DNA of 64,000 nucleotides, taken from contig CABUAW010000005.1 in assembly GCA_902489645.1 (NCBI GenBank), forward strand, positions 7,605 through 71,604. Reading direction: 5' to 3'. Position 1 is the first letter of the stretch. Every line of letters begins with the position of its first letter. The DNA is from an uncultured Lachnospiraceae bacterium (lineage in GTDB: Bacteria > Bacillota > Clostridia > Lachnospirales > Lachnospiraceae). This document shows positions 1 through 7,217 of the stretch, piece by piece. Under the pieces are notes generated by a model. It saw nothing but the letters and a program-made list of their open reading frames with translations, was not told the origin of the DNA and ran no database searches. A program made the position numbers and the translations under genes.

Positions 1-651
1 AATCAATTTCTACTTTCACGAGATGAATTGATGCATCAGAATTATGGGAAACTAAGGGCGCTTGTGGAAAGCAATCGGCAAATATCCCATGATATCAAAA
101 ATTATTTTATGGTGCTTCAGGAATATGACAAATCCGGGAAATATAAGGAAATACATGAGTATTTAGAAAAAATCAATGGTAAATTAGGAGCATTGGATGA
201 GCAGGTGTGGACCGGACATCGGATTTTGGATTTTGTTTTAAATCAGAAAAGGAAGGTTGCAGAACAAAAAGGCATTGATTTTGAAATATGTGCGTCAGCT
301 TTAATGAATTTAACGTTAAGTGATGAGGATATCAGCGTACTTTTTGGAAATTTATTGGATAATGCCATTGAGGCTTGTGAGCAGATACAGGATGGCAGAC
401 GATGGATTTTGTTTAAACTACAAAAGAGACAGCAATTGCTATTTATAGAGATAACTAACAGCATGGGAAATGCTCCGATAATAAAAAATGGAGTGATTCT
501 TACCTCTAAAAAGAATAAAAAATTACATGGTTATGGTTTAAAAAGTGTAAAGCGTATTGTTGAAAAGTGTAATGGCACATTTTCATTTTCAATGGAGGAA
601 GGGGTATTTAAAGTTAATCTGTCTTTTTTTGAAATAGAAAATGGTTTTTAA
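1..651 (+). CDS. Sensor histidine kinase, GHKL/AgrC-like, C-terminal part (5' end outside window)
   Basis: The reading frame is open to the left edge, so only the C-terminal part of the protein is present. It contains a phosphoacceptor-type segment (SHDIKNYF, matching the RHDIKNH box of AgrC/ComD-like kinases) and an ATP-binding GHKL domain with an N-box (NLLDNAIEAC) and a G-box (GYGLKSVKRIV). Proteins of this class autophosphorylate on the His of that first box and pass phosphate to a LytTR-type response regulator, usually in peptide sensing. No response regulator lies downstream, so it would have to be upstream of the window. The next recognisable item is a decayed small-peptide gene and then an ABC transporter cluster, a common setting for peptide-sensing kinases. 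Family call is firm; the signal sensed is unknown. Confidence 0.88.
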   Translation, partial: NQFLLSRDELMHQNYGKLRALVESNRQISHDIKNYFMVLQEYDKSGKYKEIHEYLEKINGKLGALDEQVWTGHRILDFVLNQKRKVAEQKGIDFEICASALMNLTLSDEDISVLFGNLLDNAIEACEQIQDGRRWILFKLQKRQQLLFIEITNSMGNAPIIKNGVILTSKKNKKLHGYGLKSVKRIVEKCNGTFSFSMEEGVFKVNLSFFEIENGF

Positions 652-821
652 TTAAGAAAGGATGTATTGGGATTAAATTAAAAGAAATGTGAATAGAGTA
701 AAGCAAGTGGTGGTCTTGAAACGTGTCATTGATGGCCACTTACTTTTTTTAAAATGGAGCGTTTGATATAATAAAAAAGTCGAATATTGTAGCTATATAT
801 AATGAAAAGGCGGAATTTTTT

Positions 822-1043
822 ATGAAAATGCCTGCAAAAAAATAATATGTATTGCGGCATTAAAGTCTGTCTGTATTATGAAGCAGCAATTACACCAGCT
901 TCTCCAAGAAGCAGTGCTTCATATAAAAAATATGCACTTGCCAATGAGTACTATGCAATGACAGCATGTTCAGTAGGCCCAGGATATCATATCCTGGGAC
1001 GTTATACACCGTAAATGGGTACTATGTGGTGAGTTTGGATTAA
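822..1043 (+). pseudogene. Decayed small secreted-peptide gene (frameshifted)
   Basis: No single frame spans this stretch, but three frames join into one plausible small secreted protein. A start at 822 gives MKMPAKK and then a stop. Adding one base in the A run at 835-842 continues into a hydrophobic stretch (IICIAAL) like a signal peptide. A second frame, open from ATG 847, carries AAITPASPRSS and later ACSVGPGYHILGRYT, then stops at 1015. A third frame then gives NGYYVVSLD and a stop at 1041-1043, immediately before a terminator-like hairpin. A spaced AAAAGG lies upstream of 822. A hydrophobic leader followed by an A-x-ITP segment resembles small exported Clostridia proteins whose function I do not know. 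The alternative is a real 55-codon ORF from 847 to 1015. Sequencing error in the A run cannot be excluded. Confidence 0.4.
978..998. repeat. 21-bp perfect inverted repeat (10-bp arms)
   Basis: CCCAGGATAT, a single C, then ATATCCTGGG form a perfect inverted repeat inside the decayed peptide gene, where it would encode PGYHILG. With a one-base centre it cannot fold as a tight RNA hairpin without opening, so a protein-binding palindrome or chance within coding DNA are both possible. Confidence 0.6.
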
Positions 1044-1075
1044 AGGGTACGGTTTACTGTATCCTTTAATTTGTT
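1042..1075 (+). terminator. Terminator-like hairpin after decayed peptide gene
   Basis: AAAGGGTAC (1042-1050) pairs over nine positions, one a G-U wobble, with GTATCCTTT (1059-1067) around an eight-base loop, followed by AATTTGTTT. It begins at the stop codon of the reconstructed peptide frame, which supports a former gene ending here. Confidence 0.45.
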
Positions 1076-1094
1076 TATAAGTATTCTTTATTGA

Positions 1095-1128
1095 TTTCAG
1101 AGGCATGGAGCATGACCATGCCCTGAAA
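1095..1128 (+). promoter_or_regulatory. Strong hairpin in leader of lipoprotein/ABC cluster
   Basis: TTTCAG plus GGCATGG (1095-1108, one bulged A at 1101) pairs with CCATGCC plus CTGAAA (1116-1128) around a seven-base loop, a 13-bp stem. No T run follows, so it is not a standard terminator. It sits about 50 bases before the lipoprotein start and could act on transcription, RNA stability or as an operator. Confidence 0.45.
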
Positions 1129-1176
1129 TTCAAAAACAGCAAAGGCAGCTTCAAATATTGAGATAGGAGGACCTAA

Positions 1177-2238
1177 ATGAAGAAATTACAAATGTGTGTG
1201 TGGGTTATTTTAATCGCCATAATGATTGGCGGATGTAAAGCAAAACCAGAGGATGAAGTGAAACAGGATGTGTATTTTCCGGAGACTTTTTTTGAAGAAG
1301 AAGGTAGAGTGACGGTTGATTGTGAATTGGAAATAAACGGAGATTCAAGAAGCCTGCAAAGGCAATTGCCGCAGGTTAGGGGAGAGGAATACGCCGATAT
1401 AGAAAAGGCCTATCAAATATATGCGGATGGAAAGGCTATTGAAGAAGAATACCATGACGAGGGAACTCAAGGACTTCCGGATAGGGATTCTTATGTTTTT
1501 TATGAGGATGGTTCGATGTCTGTGGGACCTACATTTTCATTTAGTACAGAAAATGCAAAGTATTATTCAAGAGTGGGAGCTGCGAGAGAAGAGAATGTAA
1601 ACGATTATATGAATCATACGGTTTCTTTTATGTCTGGCGAGGATGCGGCAGAGCAGATAAAAAAGGCTATAAAAGATTTGGGATATTCTGAAGAAGAATT
1701 CTATTTTTTTTATTATCCATTAAATTGGGAGACTATGAGGGATATGGAATCAAAATATGTAGATGAAGAGTTCATTGAAACGGGCGATGTCAAAGACGAA
1801 TGGACGGCGGATGATGATGCTTATTTTGTATATGCTTTTCAAAAAATATCGGATTTGCCTGTTTATCACAGGATTATGAGTATGACACACGAGTTGGCTT
1901 TTGATACGGTAGACAGTGCGCCGGTTCAGGCGGTTTATTCAACGCGGGGGATTGAGTGGCTGTATATTTCAAATATATATGATTTTGAAGGGGAGCAAGA
2001 TGTACAACTTCAAAATATAGACAGTATTATTCAGGTAGTAACAGATAAGTATAATACACTATTGAGTGAATCAACATATCGTGTCAATCGTGCGAAGTTA
2101 TATGTCCGGGTGTATCTGGATGAGAAGCAGGCATATAAAACTTCAATAATATGGTATTTTGAAGTTCAGAGTGATAATGGGAAAAAAGAAGTAATGTTAG
2201 TTGATGCTGTTTCAGGGAAGGAAATATATTTGCCTTGA
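1177..2238 (+). CDS. Putative lipoprotein, large extracytoplasmic domain
   Basis: The N-terminus is a lipoprotein signal: charged MKK, a hydrophobic core and a lipobox (IGGC, Cys20), so the mature protein should be anchored outside the membrane. The rest is acidic, rich in Tyr, Asp and Glu, with no transmembrane helix. It resembles the DUF6034-type lipoproteins of Clostridia, but that is a recollection of general pattern, not a domain match. A good ribosome binding site (TAGGAGG) lies before the ATG. It is followed after 24 bases by two integral membrane genes and an ABC ATPase in the same direction, so it is probably an accessory, receptor-like or immunity-like component of that transporter. 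Function is not established. Confidence 0.75.
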   Translation: MKKLQMCVWVILIAIMIGGCKAKPEDEVKQDVYFPETFFEEEGRVTVDCELEINGDSRSLQRQLPQVRGEEYADIEKAYQIYADGKAIEEEYHDEGTQGLPDRDSYVFYEDGSMSVGPTFSFSTENAKYYSRVGAAREENVNDYMNHTVSFMSGEDAAEQIKKAIKDLGYSEEEFYFFYYPLNWETMRDMESKYVDEEFIETGDVKDEWTADDDAYFVYAFQKISDLPVYHRIMSMTHELAFDTVDSAPVQAVYSTRGIEWLYISNIYDFEGEQDVQLQNIDSIIQVVTDKYNTLLSESTYRVNRAKLYVRVYLDEKQAYKTSIIWYFEVQSDNGKKEVMLVDAVSGKEIYLP

Positions 2239-2262
2239 TATGAAGAGGAGGCTGGAAAGTTT

Positions 2263-3021
2263 ATGGGTAAACATCACTATATCGTTTCAGACTTAAAGCG
2301 GTTATTGAAAAGCTATGAATTTTATTTTTCTTTTTTGGGAGTTGCCGCAGTATTATTTTTTTCACTGGAGGATGTGGGTATTTCAGATGCAGGAGTTGTG
2401 TTTACTTATGTGTTTGCCACAGATATGACAGGAATGATGTTAGCCTATGTATTCTGCGCGTGGCCCTTTGCAACGGTTTTGTGTGAGGACCTGGAAAAGA
2501 AATATGTGCGTTATGCAGTTGTACGTGGAAGCTTGAAAGATTATGTGATTTCAAAAGTTGTAATAATTTATAGTTCTTCCGTTTTTTCTATGATTATTGG
2601 GACGGTCTTTTTTCTTTGTATTTGCAGAGCAAAGGTTCCTTGGGTTGATTTGAATATTGATAATCTTTCGACACTTATGGCCGGAAACTATAAAGAAATG
2701 TTGTCAGGAGGGCATTATTTTTTATATTGCATCTTATTTGCATTGCAACTGGGGTTTTTTGCAGGCACATTATCTGTTGTATCGGCTTTTTTATCGACAT
2801 ACATATCAAATAAAGTTACTGTCTTGGTATTTCCGGTACTTATTTTTCAGATTTTAGCCGAATGTTCCAGAGCGGGAATTAATTATATCTATTATTTTCG
2901 GGCATATAATAGGATTTCAACCTCGAATTGCGGGAATTTTATTGGAATATTTTTATTGAGTATCCTGCCCGTGATTTTTCTGACATTTGGTATGTATAAA
3001 AAATTGAAAACAAGGTTGTGA
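2263..3021 (+). CDS. ABC-2-like membrane protein (permease subunit 1)
   Basis: A 252-residue hydrophobic protein with about six predicted membrane segments: roughly residues 17-35, 53-75, 100-123, 152-175, 183-205 and 222-243. The pattern of six helices with short loops matches ABC-2/ABC-3-type export permeases such as those of bacteriocin-immunity or antibiotic-efflux systems. It is seven bases upstream of a second membrane protein of similar size and 0.9 kb upstream of a stand-alone ATPase, so the set looks like one ATPase with two different permeases. Substrate unknown. No conserved permease motif stands out, so the call depends on topology and context. Confidence 0.65.
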   Translation: MGKHHYIVSDLKRLLKSYEFYFSFLGVAAVLFFSLEDVGISDAGVVFTYVFATDMTGMMLAYVFCAWPFATVLCEDLEKKYVRYAVVRGSLKDYVISKVVIIYSSSVFSMIIGTVFFLCICRAKVPWVDLNIDNLSTLMAGNYKEMLSGGHYFLYCILFALQLGFFAGTLSVVSAFLSTYISNKVTVLVFPVLIFQILAECSRAGINYIYYFRAYNRISTSNCGNFIGIFLLSILPVIFLTFGMYKKLKTRL

Positions 3022-3028
3022 GGGAAAA

Positions 3029-3889
3029 ATGAAACTTGCCAAATATATATGGAAAACTTCTATTTTGAAGATTATGAATATAAAAAGTATTACCTTTGGG
3101 CTGATTATGATTGCGTTGGGGAGAAGTCATGCACTATCCATGAAAGCGCTTTCTGATTCGTTAAATTATCCGGTTTCCTGGTGTGTGATGCCCTTTATTA
3201 TGACTTCGGTCATGTTTTTGATAATGTTTTGGATTGGCATTGCCTATATTCATTCGGATATACCTTTTATGCAGTATATCAATATGTATCAGCTTATACG
3301 GACAGGGAGGGTTCGATGGGGGATTGGACAAATTTTAGGTATATTTTTTCGCTCTTTGACGGCTGTTCTATTTTGCCTGGCAACGACCATAATTCCTTTA
3401 TTTCCAAATATTGAGTGGACAAATGAATGGGGACGTCTTTTAAGGACGGCTGCAATGACGGACCTCCTTAGAAACTATGAGTATAGATACAAAATATATT
3501 ACGAAATATTCGATGAATTTACACCGGTTGAATTTATCCTGCTTTTTGTGCTTATATGTAGTTTGACGGCGACTTTATTGGGAGAGCTGATGTTTTTAAT
3601 TTCCCTTTATCTGAATAGAGTTATTGCTGTAGCGGCCGCAATGGCAATGTCTGTGTTATTGTTTGTAGTCCTTAATGTTCATCCAAAGTTAAGCATGTAT
3701 TTGGCCTATTTTATACCAACTGTATGGGCTGAGGCGGTTCGCATAGCGACGCCGCGTTTAGGATATTACTGGCTTCCGCCGATATCTTATATGTTTACCT
3801 TTTTAATAACAGTTATTTTAGCTATTTCGGCTTTGATTTTATATCGATTAAAACATATAGAGTTTCATTGGGAAAATGATGATATATAA
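3029..3889 (+). CDS. ABC-2-like membrane protein (permease subunit 2)
   Basis: A 286-residue polytopic membrane protein with about six hydrophobic segments, including a long helix near residues 49-73 and others near 105-125, 165-190, 196-215 and 255-278. It starts seven bases after the preceding permease-like gene with GAGGGAAAA as ribosome binding site, and the ATPase gene starts 14 bases after its stop. This tight spacing suggests translational coupling and a heteromeric membrane part. The central region 130-160 is hydrophilic and could be extracytoplasmic. Function as transporter is inferred from the neighbour ATPase only. Confidence 0.65.
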   Translation: MKLAKYIWKTSILKIMNIKSITFGLIMIALGRSHALSMKALSDSLNYPVSWCVMPFIMTSVMFLIMFWIGIAYIHSDIPFMQYINMYQLIRTGRVRWGIGQILGIFFRSLTAVLFCLATTIIPLFPNIEWTNEWGRLLRTAAMTDLLRNYEYRYKIYYEIFDEFTPVEFILLFVLICSLTATLLGELMFLISLYLNRVIAVAAAMAMSVLLFVVLNVHPKLSMYLAYFIPTVWAEAVRIATPRLGYYWLPPISYMFTFLITVILAISALILYRLKHIEFHWENDDI

Positions 3890-3903
3890 GGGAGAGAATA
3901 ACA

Positions 3904-4560
3904 GTGGAGAAGAAGCAAAAAGTTATTGAAATAGAAAATTTACATAAAAATTTTAAAGACAATGAGGTCTTAAAGAATATTTGTTTGACCTGTGAAAAAG
4001 GGAAAATATATGGGATTGTTGGTCATAATGGTTCTGGAAAGACGGTTTTGTTAAAATGTATCTGTGGTTTTTTGAATTATAATAAAGGGAATATTTATAT
4101 TAATGGCAAAAAAATGGGTGAAGCGATGGACATGTTGGATAATGCGGGGATTATTATTGAAGAACCGGGCTTTTTGAGGAAATGGAATGGATATCAGAAT
4201 CTTGATTTTTTATATACGATTAGAAATAGAAAAAATAAAAAACATTTATATGCGATAATGAATAAAGTTGGACTGAATCCGGAGCTGAATCGGCCAGTGG
4301 GAAAATATTCTTTGGGAATGAAACAGCGTTTGGCTATTGCACAGGCTATTATGGAGGACCCTGAAATTTTAATTTTAGACGAACCGATGAATGGCTTAGA
4401 CCATAAGGGTGTGGAAGAAATGCGGGAACTGTTTCTCAATTTGAAAAAAGAAGGAAAGCTCATCTTGCTGGCCAGTCACAATAGGGAGGATATAGATATT
4501 CTCTGTGATGAAGTTTATGAAATGGAGATGGGCAGACTAAAGCAGCTCAAAAGTAAGTGA
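3904..4560 (+). CDS. ABC transporter ATP-binding protein
   Basis: A 218-residue stand-alone nucleotide-binding domain. The Walker A is GHNGSGKT (about residues 40-47), the signature is YSLGMKQRLAIAQA, and the Walker B plus D-loop is ILILDEPMNGLD, followed by a switch His in LLASHNRED. The sequence is of the CcmA/BcrA-like export class. The start is GTG at 3904, preceded by AAGGGAGAGAA. It is the last gene of the four-gene cluster lipoprotein, permease, permease, ATPase; such sets often serve peptide or antibiotic export or immunity. The AT-rich composition matches the rest of 1-7 kb and differs from the housekeeping genes after 8.2 kb, which suggests accessory DNA. Confidence 0.93.
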   Translation: MEKKQKVIEIENLHKNFKDNEVLKNICLTCEKGKIYGIVGHNGSGKTVLLKCICGFLNYNKGNIYINGKKMGEAMDMLDNAGIIIEEPGFLRKWNGYQNLDFLYTIRNRKNKKHLYAIMNKVGLNPELNRPVGKYSLGMKQRLAIAQAIMEDPEILILDEPMNGLDHKGVEEMRELFLNLKKEGKLILLASHNREDIDILCDEVYEMEMGRLKQLKSK

Positions 4561-4625
4561 CATCATCTTTGTGAAATGTTATAATTAAATAAAACATATC
4601 TTTTATTCTATTTACACATGATAAA

Positions 4626-4662
4626 CCAGAGGCCGTAAGTTATGACGGCCGTTTCATTCTGG
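4626..4662 (+). terminator. Nested hairpin downstream of ABC cluster
   Basis: GGCCGT (4631-4636) pairs with ACGGCC (4645-4650), and CCAGA (4626-4630) can pair with TCTGG (4658-4662) around it. The T content after the inner stem (GTTTCATT) is modest, so this is only a possible terminator for the ABC cluster. Confidence 0.35.
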
Positions 4663-4744
4663 AAATTTTCAATGCAGACAATAAAAAAGTGCAGAGAGGA
4701 TTCCAGAATGGGGATGTCCTCTCAAAATAGCAAAGGAGGACATT

Positions 4745-5089
4745 TTGGCAGATTTTCTCAGGAAGAACAGGGCGGAGGTGTTGAAAGTGAGTATTTACGA
4801 ATATAATGAAGCTCGACATATCCAGCAGGAGAGGGAGGCTGCTTTGGAGGATGGATTGCAGCAAGGCATACAGCAGGGTATGGAGCGGGGTATACAGCGA
4901 GGCGCTCTTTTAGAGAAAATTACTAAAATTCAGAAAAAGGCGAAAAAGGGTCTGTCAGCAGAAGATATTGCGGATATGCTCGAGGAAGAATCGGAGTTTG
5001 TTGATGAGGTTATGCAAATAATGAAAGAATATCCGGACGCAGACGTGGAAGAGATATATGATTTATTGGATGGAACAGAAGTATCATAG
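4745..5089 (+). pseudogene. C-terminal remnant of Rpn/PD-(D/E)XK nuclease family transposase-like gene
   Basis: The 114-residue frame begins with FLRKNRAEVLKVSIYEYN, which matches the end of the conserved region of the large Rpn-like family of Clostridia (recombination-promoting nuclease/putative transposase). It continues with the family's typical tail: a Glu/Gly/Gln coiled region (GIQQGMERGIQRG) and a terminal helical segment (KGLSAEDIADMLEEE). The N-terminal nuclease domain, normally about 200 residues with the catalytic D/E and K residues, is absent, and no matching upstream coding sequence is visible in 4560-4744. The only start is TTG at 4745. It is best read as the surviving end of a broken gene. 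Confidence 0.7.
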
Positions 5090-5116
5090 ATAATGATAAA
5101 TTAAGGTTTATAAAAT

Positions 5117-5156
5117 GGTGGCCTGAAATATAAAATTCATGGCCACCTTATTGCTT
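5117..5156 (+). terminator. Rho-independent terminator after Rpn remnant
   Basis: GGTGGCC-TGAA (5117-5127) pairs with TTCA-T-GGCCACC (5136-5147), an 11-bp stem with one bulged T, followed by TTATTGCTTT. It closes the Rpn remnant unit and precedes a promoter. Confidence 0.7.
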
Positions 5157-5179
5157 TCTGACAAAGTATATATTATAAT
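5151..5179 (+). promoter_or_regulatory. Promoter of the small membrane-protein cluster
   Basis: TTGCTT (5151-5156), a 17-base spacer and TATAAT (5174-5179) fit a sigma-A promoter. It lies 88 bases before the first gene of the four-gene cluster at 5267-7142 and directly follows a terminator. Confidence 0.6.
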
Positions 5180-5266
5180 AAAATTAATCAGAATTGTTAT
5201 AGAATTAACAAATAATTGTCGGATAAAACTGGAAGAAAAATTTGCATTTCACGGAGGTTAAAGTCT

Positions 5267-5767
5267 ATGGATGGAGATTTAGGCAAGACGGGTGTGTTTT
5301 TTATTATTTGCATTGTTTGGCTTATATATATGATTTTAATTCTTCGTAAAATCTATATTTATTATCATCCGCCAGAAAAACTGGGGAATTTATATGGTTT
5401 CTGCGATTTTTCTTTAAGAAAGAAACAATTCATAGGGGTATTTGTTATGCTGCTCCTGTTTTCATTGTTTCAACATATTCATGTTTTTCGGATAGAATAT
5501 GTTTTGCTGGATATAGTAGCTTTGATTTTGCTGTTTTACAGCTTTTTAAAGGACAGGATTTACGAGAATGGAATTTCTTATAATGACATTTATATTTTTG
5601 CTGACGAGATAAATGAGATTATTTATGAAAAAAGCAGAGGTGAATATTGGATTAAAACGAAGTTTCCAACACCGGCCCGTATATATGTAAGACTGGGTGA
5701 AGAAAAAGGCTGGCCTGAAAACCTATTGCATTTAATGCAAGCCGAGGTAAAAGGGGGTTTTCGATGA
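5267..5767 (+). CDS. Membrane protein of unknown function (paralogue group, member 1)
   Basis: The start ATG 5267 is chosen because GGAGG lies nine bases upstream; a longer TTG frame from 5216 has no ribosome binding site. The 166-residue product has an N-terminal helix (about residues 9-28), a pair of helices near 60-100, then a soluble domain that begins with KDRIYENGISYND. The same pattern, two helices followed by DRVYENGF, occurs in the product at 6615 and in weaker form (KPQKICVNGI) at 6051, so the cluster contains diverged paralogues. They recall the DUF5673 type of domain, which I cannot confirm. Its stop overlaps the next gene by four bases, so the two are co-translated. No function assigned. 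Confidence 0.65.
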   Translation: MDGDLGKTGVFFIICIVWLIYMILILRKIYIYYHPPEKLGNLYGFCDFSLRKKQFIGVFVMLLLFSLFQHIHVFRIEYVLLDIVALILLFYSFLKDRIYENGISYNDIYIFADEINEIIYEKSRGEYWIKTKFPTPARIYVRLGEEKGWPENLLHLMQAEVKGGFR

Positions 5768-6048
5768 TTACGATTTTTAACCGAAAGGCAATATATGTAG
5801 GTTACTCAAAGGAAGAACGCAATAAGGTTGTGAAACTTTTGGACGCAAATAAAATCCAATATATTGAAAAGGAATGGTATGCCAGAGGCGGGCAAGCCGA
5901 AGGCGGAGCTGGAACTTTTCAGCTTAGAGGCCGGGGCCGGTTCGGACAGTTGGAGGAGTACCAGACAACCTATGAAATATATGTTAAAGTTTCAGATTAT
6001 GAGGAATGTGAGTTTTTGATACGTCAGATGAAAGAAATGGGTAAATAG
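5764..6048 (+). CDS. Small soluble protein, DUF2007-like
   Basis: A 94-residue soluble protein starting MITIFNRKAIYVGYS, a beginning shared by small Clostridia proteins that I associate with DUF2007-like putative signal-transducing proteins. It has alternating strands and helices: an initial strand, a helix with KEERNKVVKLLD, a Gly/Arg-rich middle (about residues 40-62) and a final strand EIYVKVSDYEE. It overlaps the preceding gene by the ATGA tetranucleotide and is followed after two bases by a membrane protein, so it belongs to one four-gene unit and may be the cytosolic partner of the membrane paralogues. The function is unknown. Confidence 0.7.
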   Translation: MITIFNRKAIYVGYSKEERNKVVKLLDANKIQYIEKEWYARGGQAEGGAGTFQLRGRGRFGQLEEYQTTYEIYVKVSDYEECEFLIRQMKEMGK

Positions 6049-6050
6049 AA

Positions 6051-6569
6051 ATGTTTGAAGGAATCAGTACGACACAAATAATTATATTGATAGCTCTGCA
6101 CGTCTTATTCATTGGAGTTGTAGCAGGCATGATTCTCTGGAAAATAAAAAAATATTATGTTAAAGAGGAGATTTCCGGAGATATTGTATGGGTTTTGAAA
6201 GGTTCACCGGAACGTTATATAATAATGTTGGCAATATATGCCGCCTTTATGTATTTTTATATTTCAAGATTTTTTACAGCATCGGATATTTTTCAGGTAA
6301 TAACAACATCCGTTATCGCTGTGGAAATGGCATTTATGGTCTTTTTTGCAATCAAACCTCAAAAGATTTGTGTGAACGGAATTATAACACAGCAGGGATT
6401 TATTGAATGGGCGATGATTCGCAAGGTGATGGAATCCGAAAAAGTGGGGACCGTTTTAATCAAGCTGAAAAGACAGACGGACAATGAAATACGGATTTAC
6501 TGCCAGGAAGAGGAAAAGGATAAAGTGGAAAAGTACATAAGGGAGCGAATTGATGTATTCAATGCTTGA
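6051..6569 (+). CDS. Membrane protein of unknown function (paralogue group, member 2)
   Basis: A 172-residue protein with a first helix at about residues 9-28, two more near 57-75 and 82-100, and a C-terminal soluble domain beginning KPQKICVNGIITQQGFIEW. This has the same architecture as the neighbours at 5267 and 6615: helices first, then a small domain opening with a -NG- turn and a conserved Trp. It starts two bases after the previous stop. The C-terminus is highly charged (KEEKDKVEKYIRER). No enzymatic motif is visible and no function is assigned. Confidence 0.65.
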   Translation: MFEGISTTQIIILIALHVLFIGVVAGMILWKIKKYYVKEEISGDIVWVLKGSPERYIIMLAIYAAFMYFYISRFFTASDIFQVITTSVIAVEMAFMVFFAIKPQKICVNGIITQQGFIEWAMIRKVMESEKVGTVLIKLKRQTDNEIRIYCQEEEKDKVEKYIRERIDVFNA

Positions 6570-6614
6570 GAAAGAAATAGCCGGAATTGGTTGGAAGCGG
6601 ATTGGGGGGAGGTT

Positions 6615-7142
6615 ATGATTTGGTGTGTTTTAGTCATTATTTTTATTTGTAATATGCTTTCTGAGTGGATTTTTGTAGCATTAGGCTTTGTCATTGTGTT
6701 TACGCTCATATCCTATTTGAAACCGTCAAAGGAATGGGGAAAATTGTTATTTTATACTCGGCGTCCTCCTTTGGAAATAATGGTTGGACTGGTTTTTATG
6801 GGACTTGTGGTATATACAATGATAGATGCCGCACAAAATGGTTGGAACGATTCGGTATTGTATACAGGAAATCCTGCCGGAATAGAATGGCTGCCGTGGG
6901 TGCGGGCGGTTATGATACTCATTGTTCTTGGATTAACATTGCTTCCAGACCGGGTTTATGAAAATGGTTTCCGTGACAGTGTCCGTTTTGAATCCTGGGC
7001 TTGTGTGGAATCGATGGAAATCCAGAAAGGATATCGGGTGAAAATTGCGTTAAAAAAACTGACGCTGCGGCGTATTGTTTATTTGAATTTAAAACCAGAG
7101 GACAGACTTCCGGTGATGGCCAGAAATAAAATATCAGGTTAG
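6615..7142 (+). CDS. Membrane protein of unknown function (paralogue group, member 3)
   Basis: This is the last gene of the unit. The ATG at 6615 follows a GGGGGGAGG stretch, but the spacing is short; a TTG at 6591 in the same frame is the alternative. The product, about 175 residues, has two helices near residues 3-35, two more near 57-80 and 100-118, then a soluble domain opening with PDRVYENGFRDS and containing FESWACVESMEI. That matches the gene at 5267 (KDRIYENGIS) and marks them as paralogues. A strong hairpin terminator lies 36 bases downstream. Confidence 0.65.
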   Translation: MIWCVLVIIFICNMLSEWIFVALGFVIVFTLISYLKPSKEWGKLLFYTRRPPLEIMVGLVFMGLVVYTMIDAAQNGWNDSVLYTGNPAGIEWLPWVRAVMILIVLGLTLLPDRVYENGFRDSVRFESWACVESMEIQKGYRVKIALKKLTLRRIVYLNLKPEDRLPVMARNKISG

Positions 7143-7178
7143 GATGGATATGAAAATATCGTCCAGGTGACAATGAAT

Positions 7179-7212
7179 AAACCCCATTCGGTTTTATGAA
7201 CCGATGGGGTTT
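7179..7212. terminator. Strong bidirectional terminator between convergent genes
   Basis: AAACCCCATTCGGTT (7179-7193) pairs with AACCGATGGGGTTT (7199-7212) around a five-base loop with one bulge, a 14-bp stem. It lies between the end of the plus-strand cluster (7142) and the end of the minus-strand XRE gene (7218), so it can serve both. Confidence 0.75.
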
Positions 7213-7217
7213 GTGCT

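Larger units (their letters stand above)
652..1176. other. 525-bp gap: decayed peptide gene and three hairpins
   Basis: No intact gene longer than about 55 codons is visible here. The stretch holds a weak hairpin after the kinase gene (AAGTGG at 705-710 pairing with CCACTT at 736-741, followed by a T run at 744-750), a TATAAT at 798-803 without a good -35, a frameshifted small-peptide remnant, a terminator-like hairpin and a 34-bp hairpin just before the lipoprotein gene. The individual items are listed separately. Confidence 0.6.

Noticed and set aside
847..1015. Intact 55-codon gene or lactococcin-972-like bacteriocin
   Set aside because: It lacks a signal peptide in frame and a ribosome binding site, and the downstream frame seems to continue after a shift; bacteriocin similarity is too weak.
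652..1176. tRNA or riboswitch in the 525-base gap
   Set aside because: No cloverleaf with a TTCGA-type T loop, T-box or known riboswitch core was recognised; the hairpins are simple.
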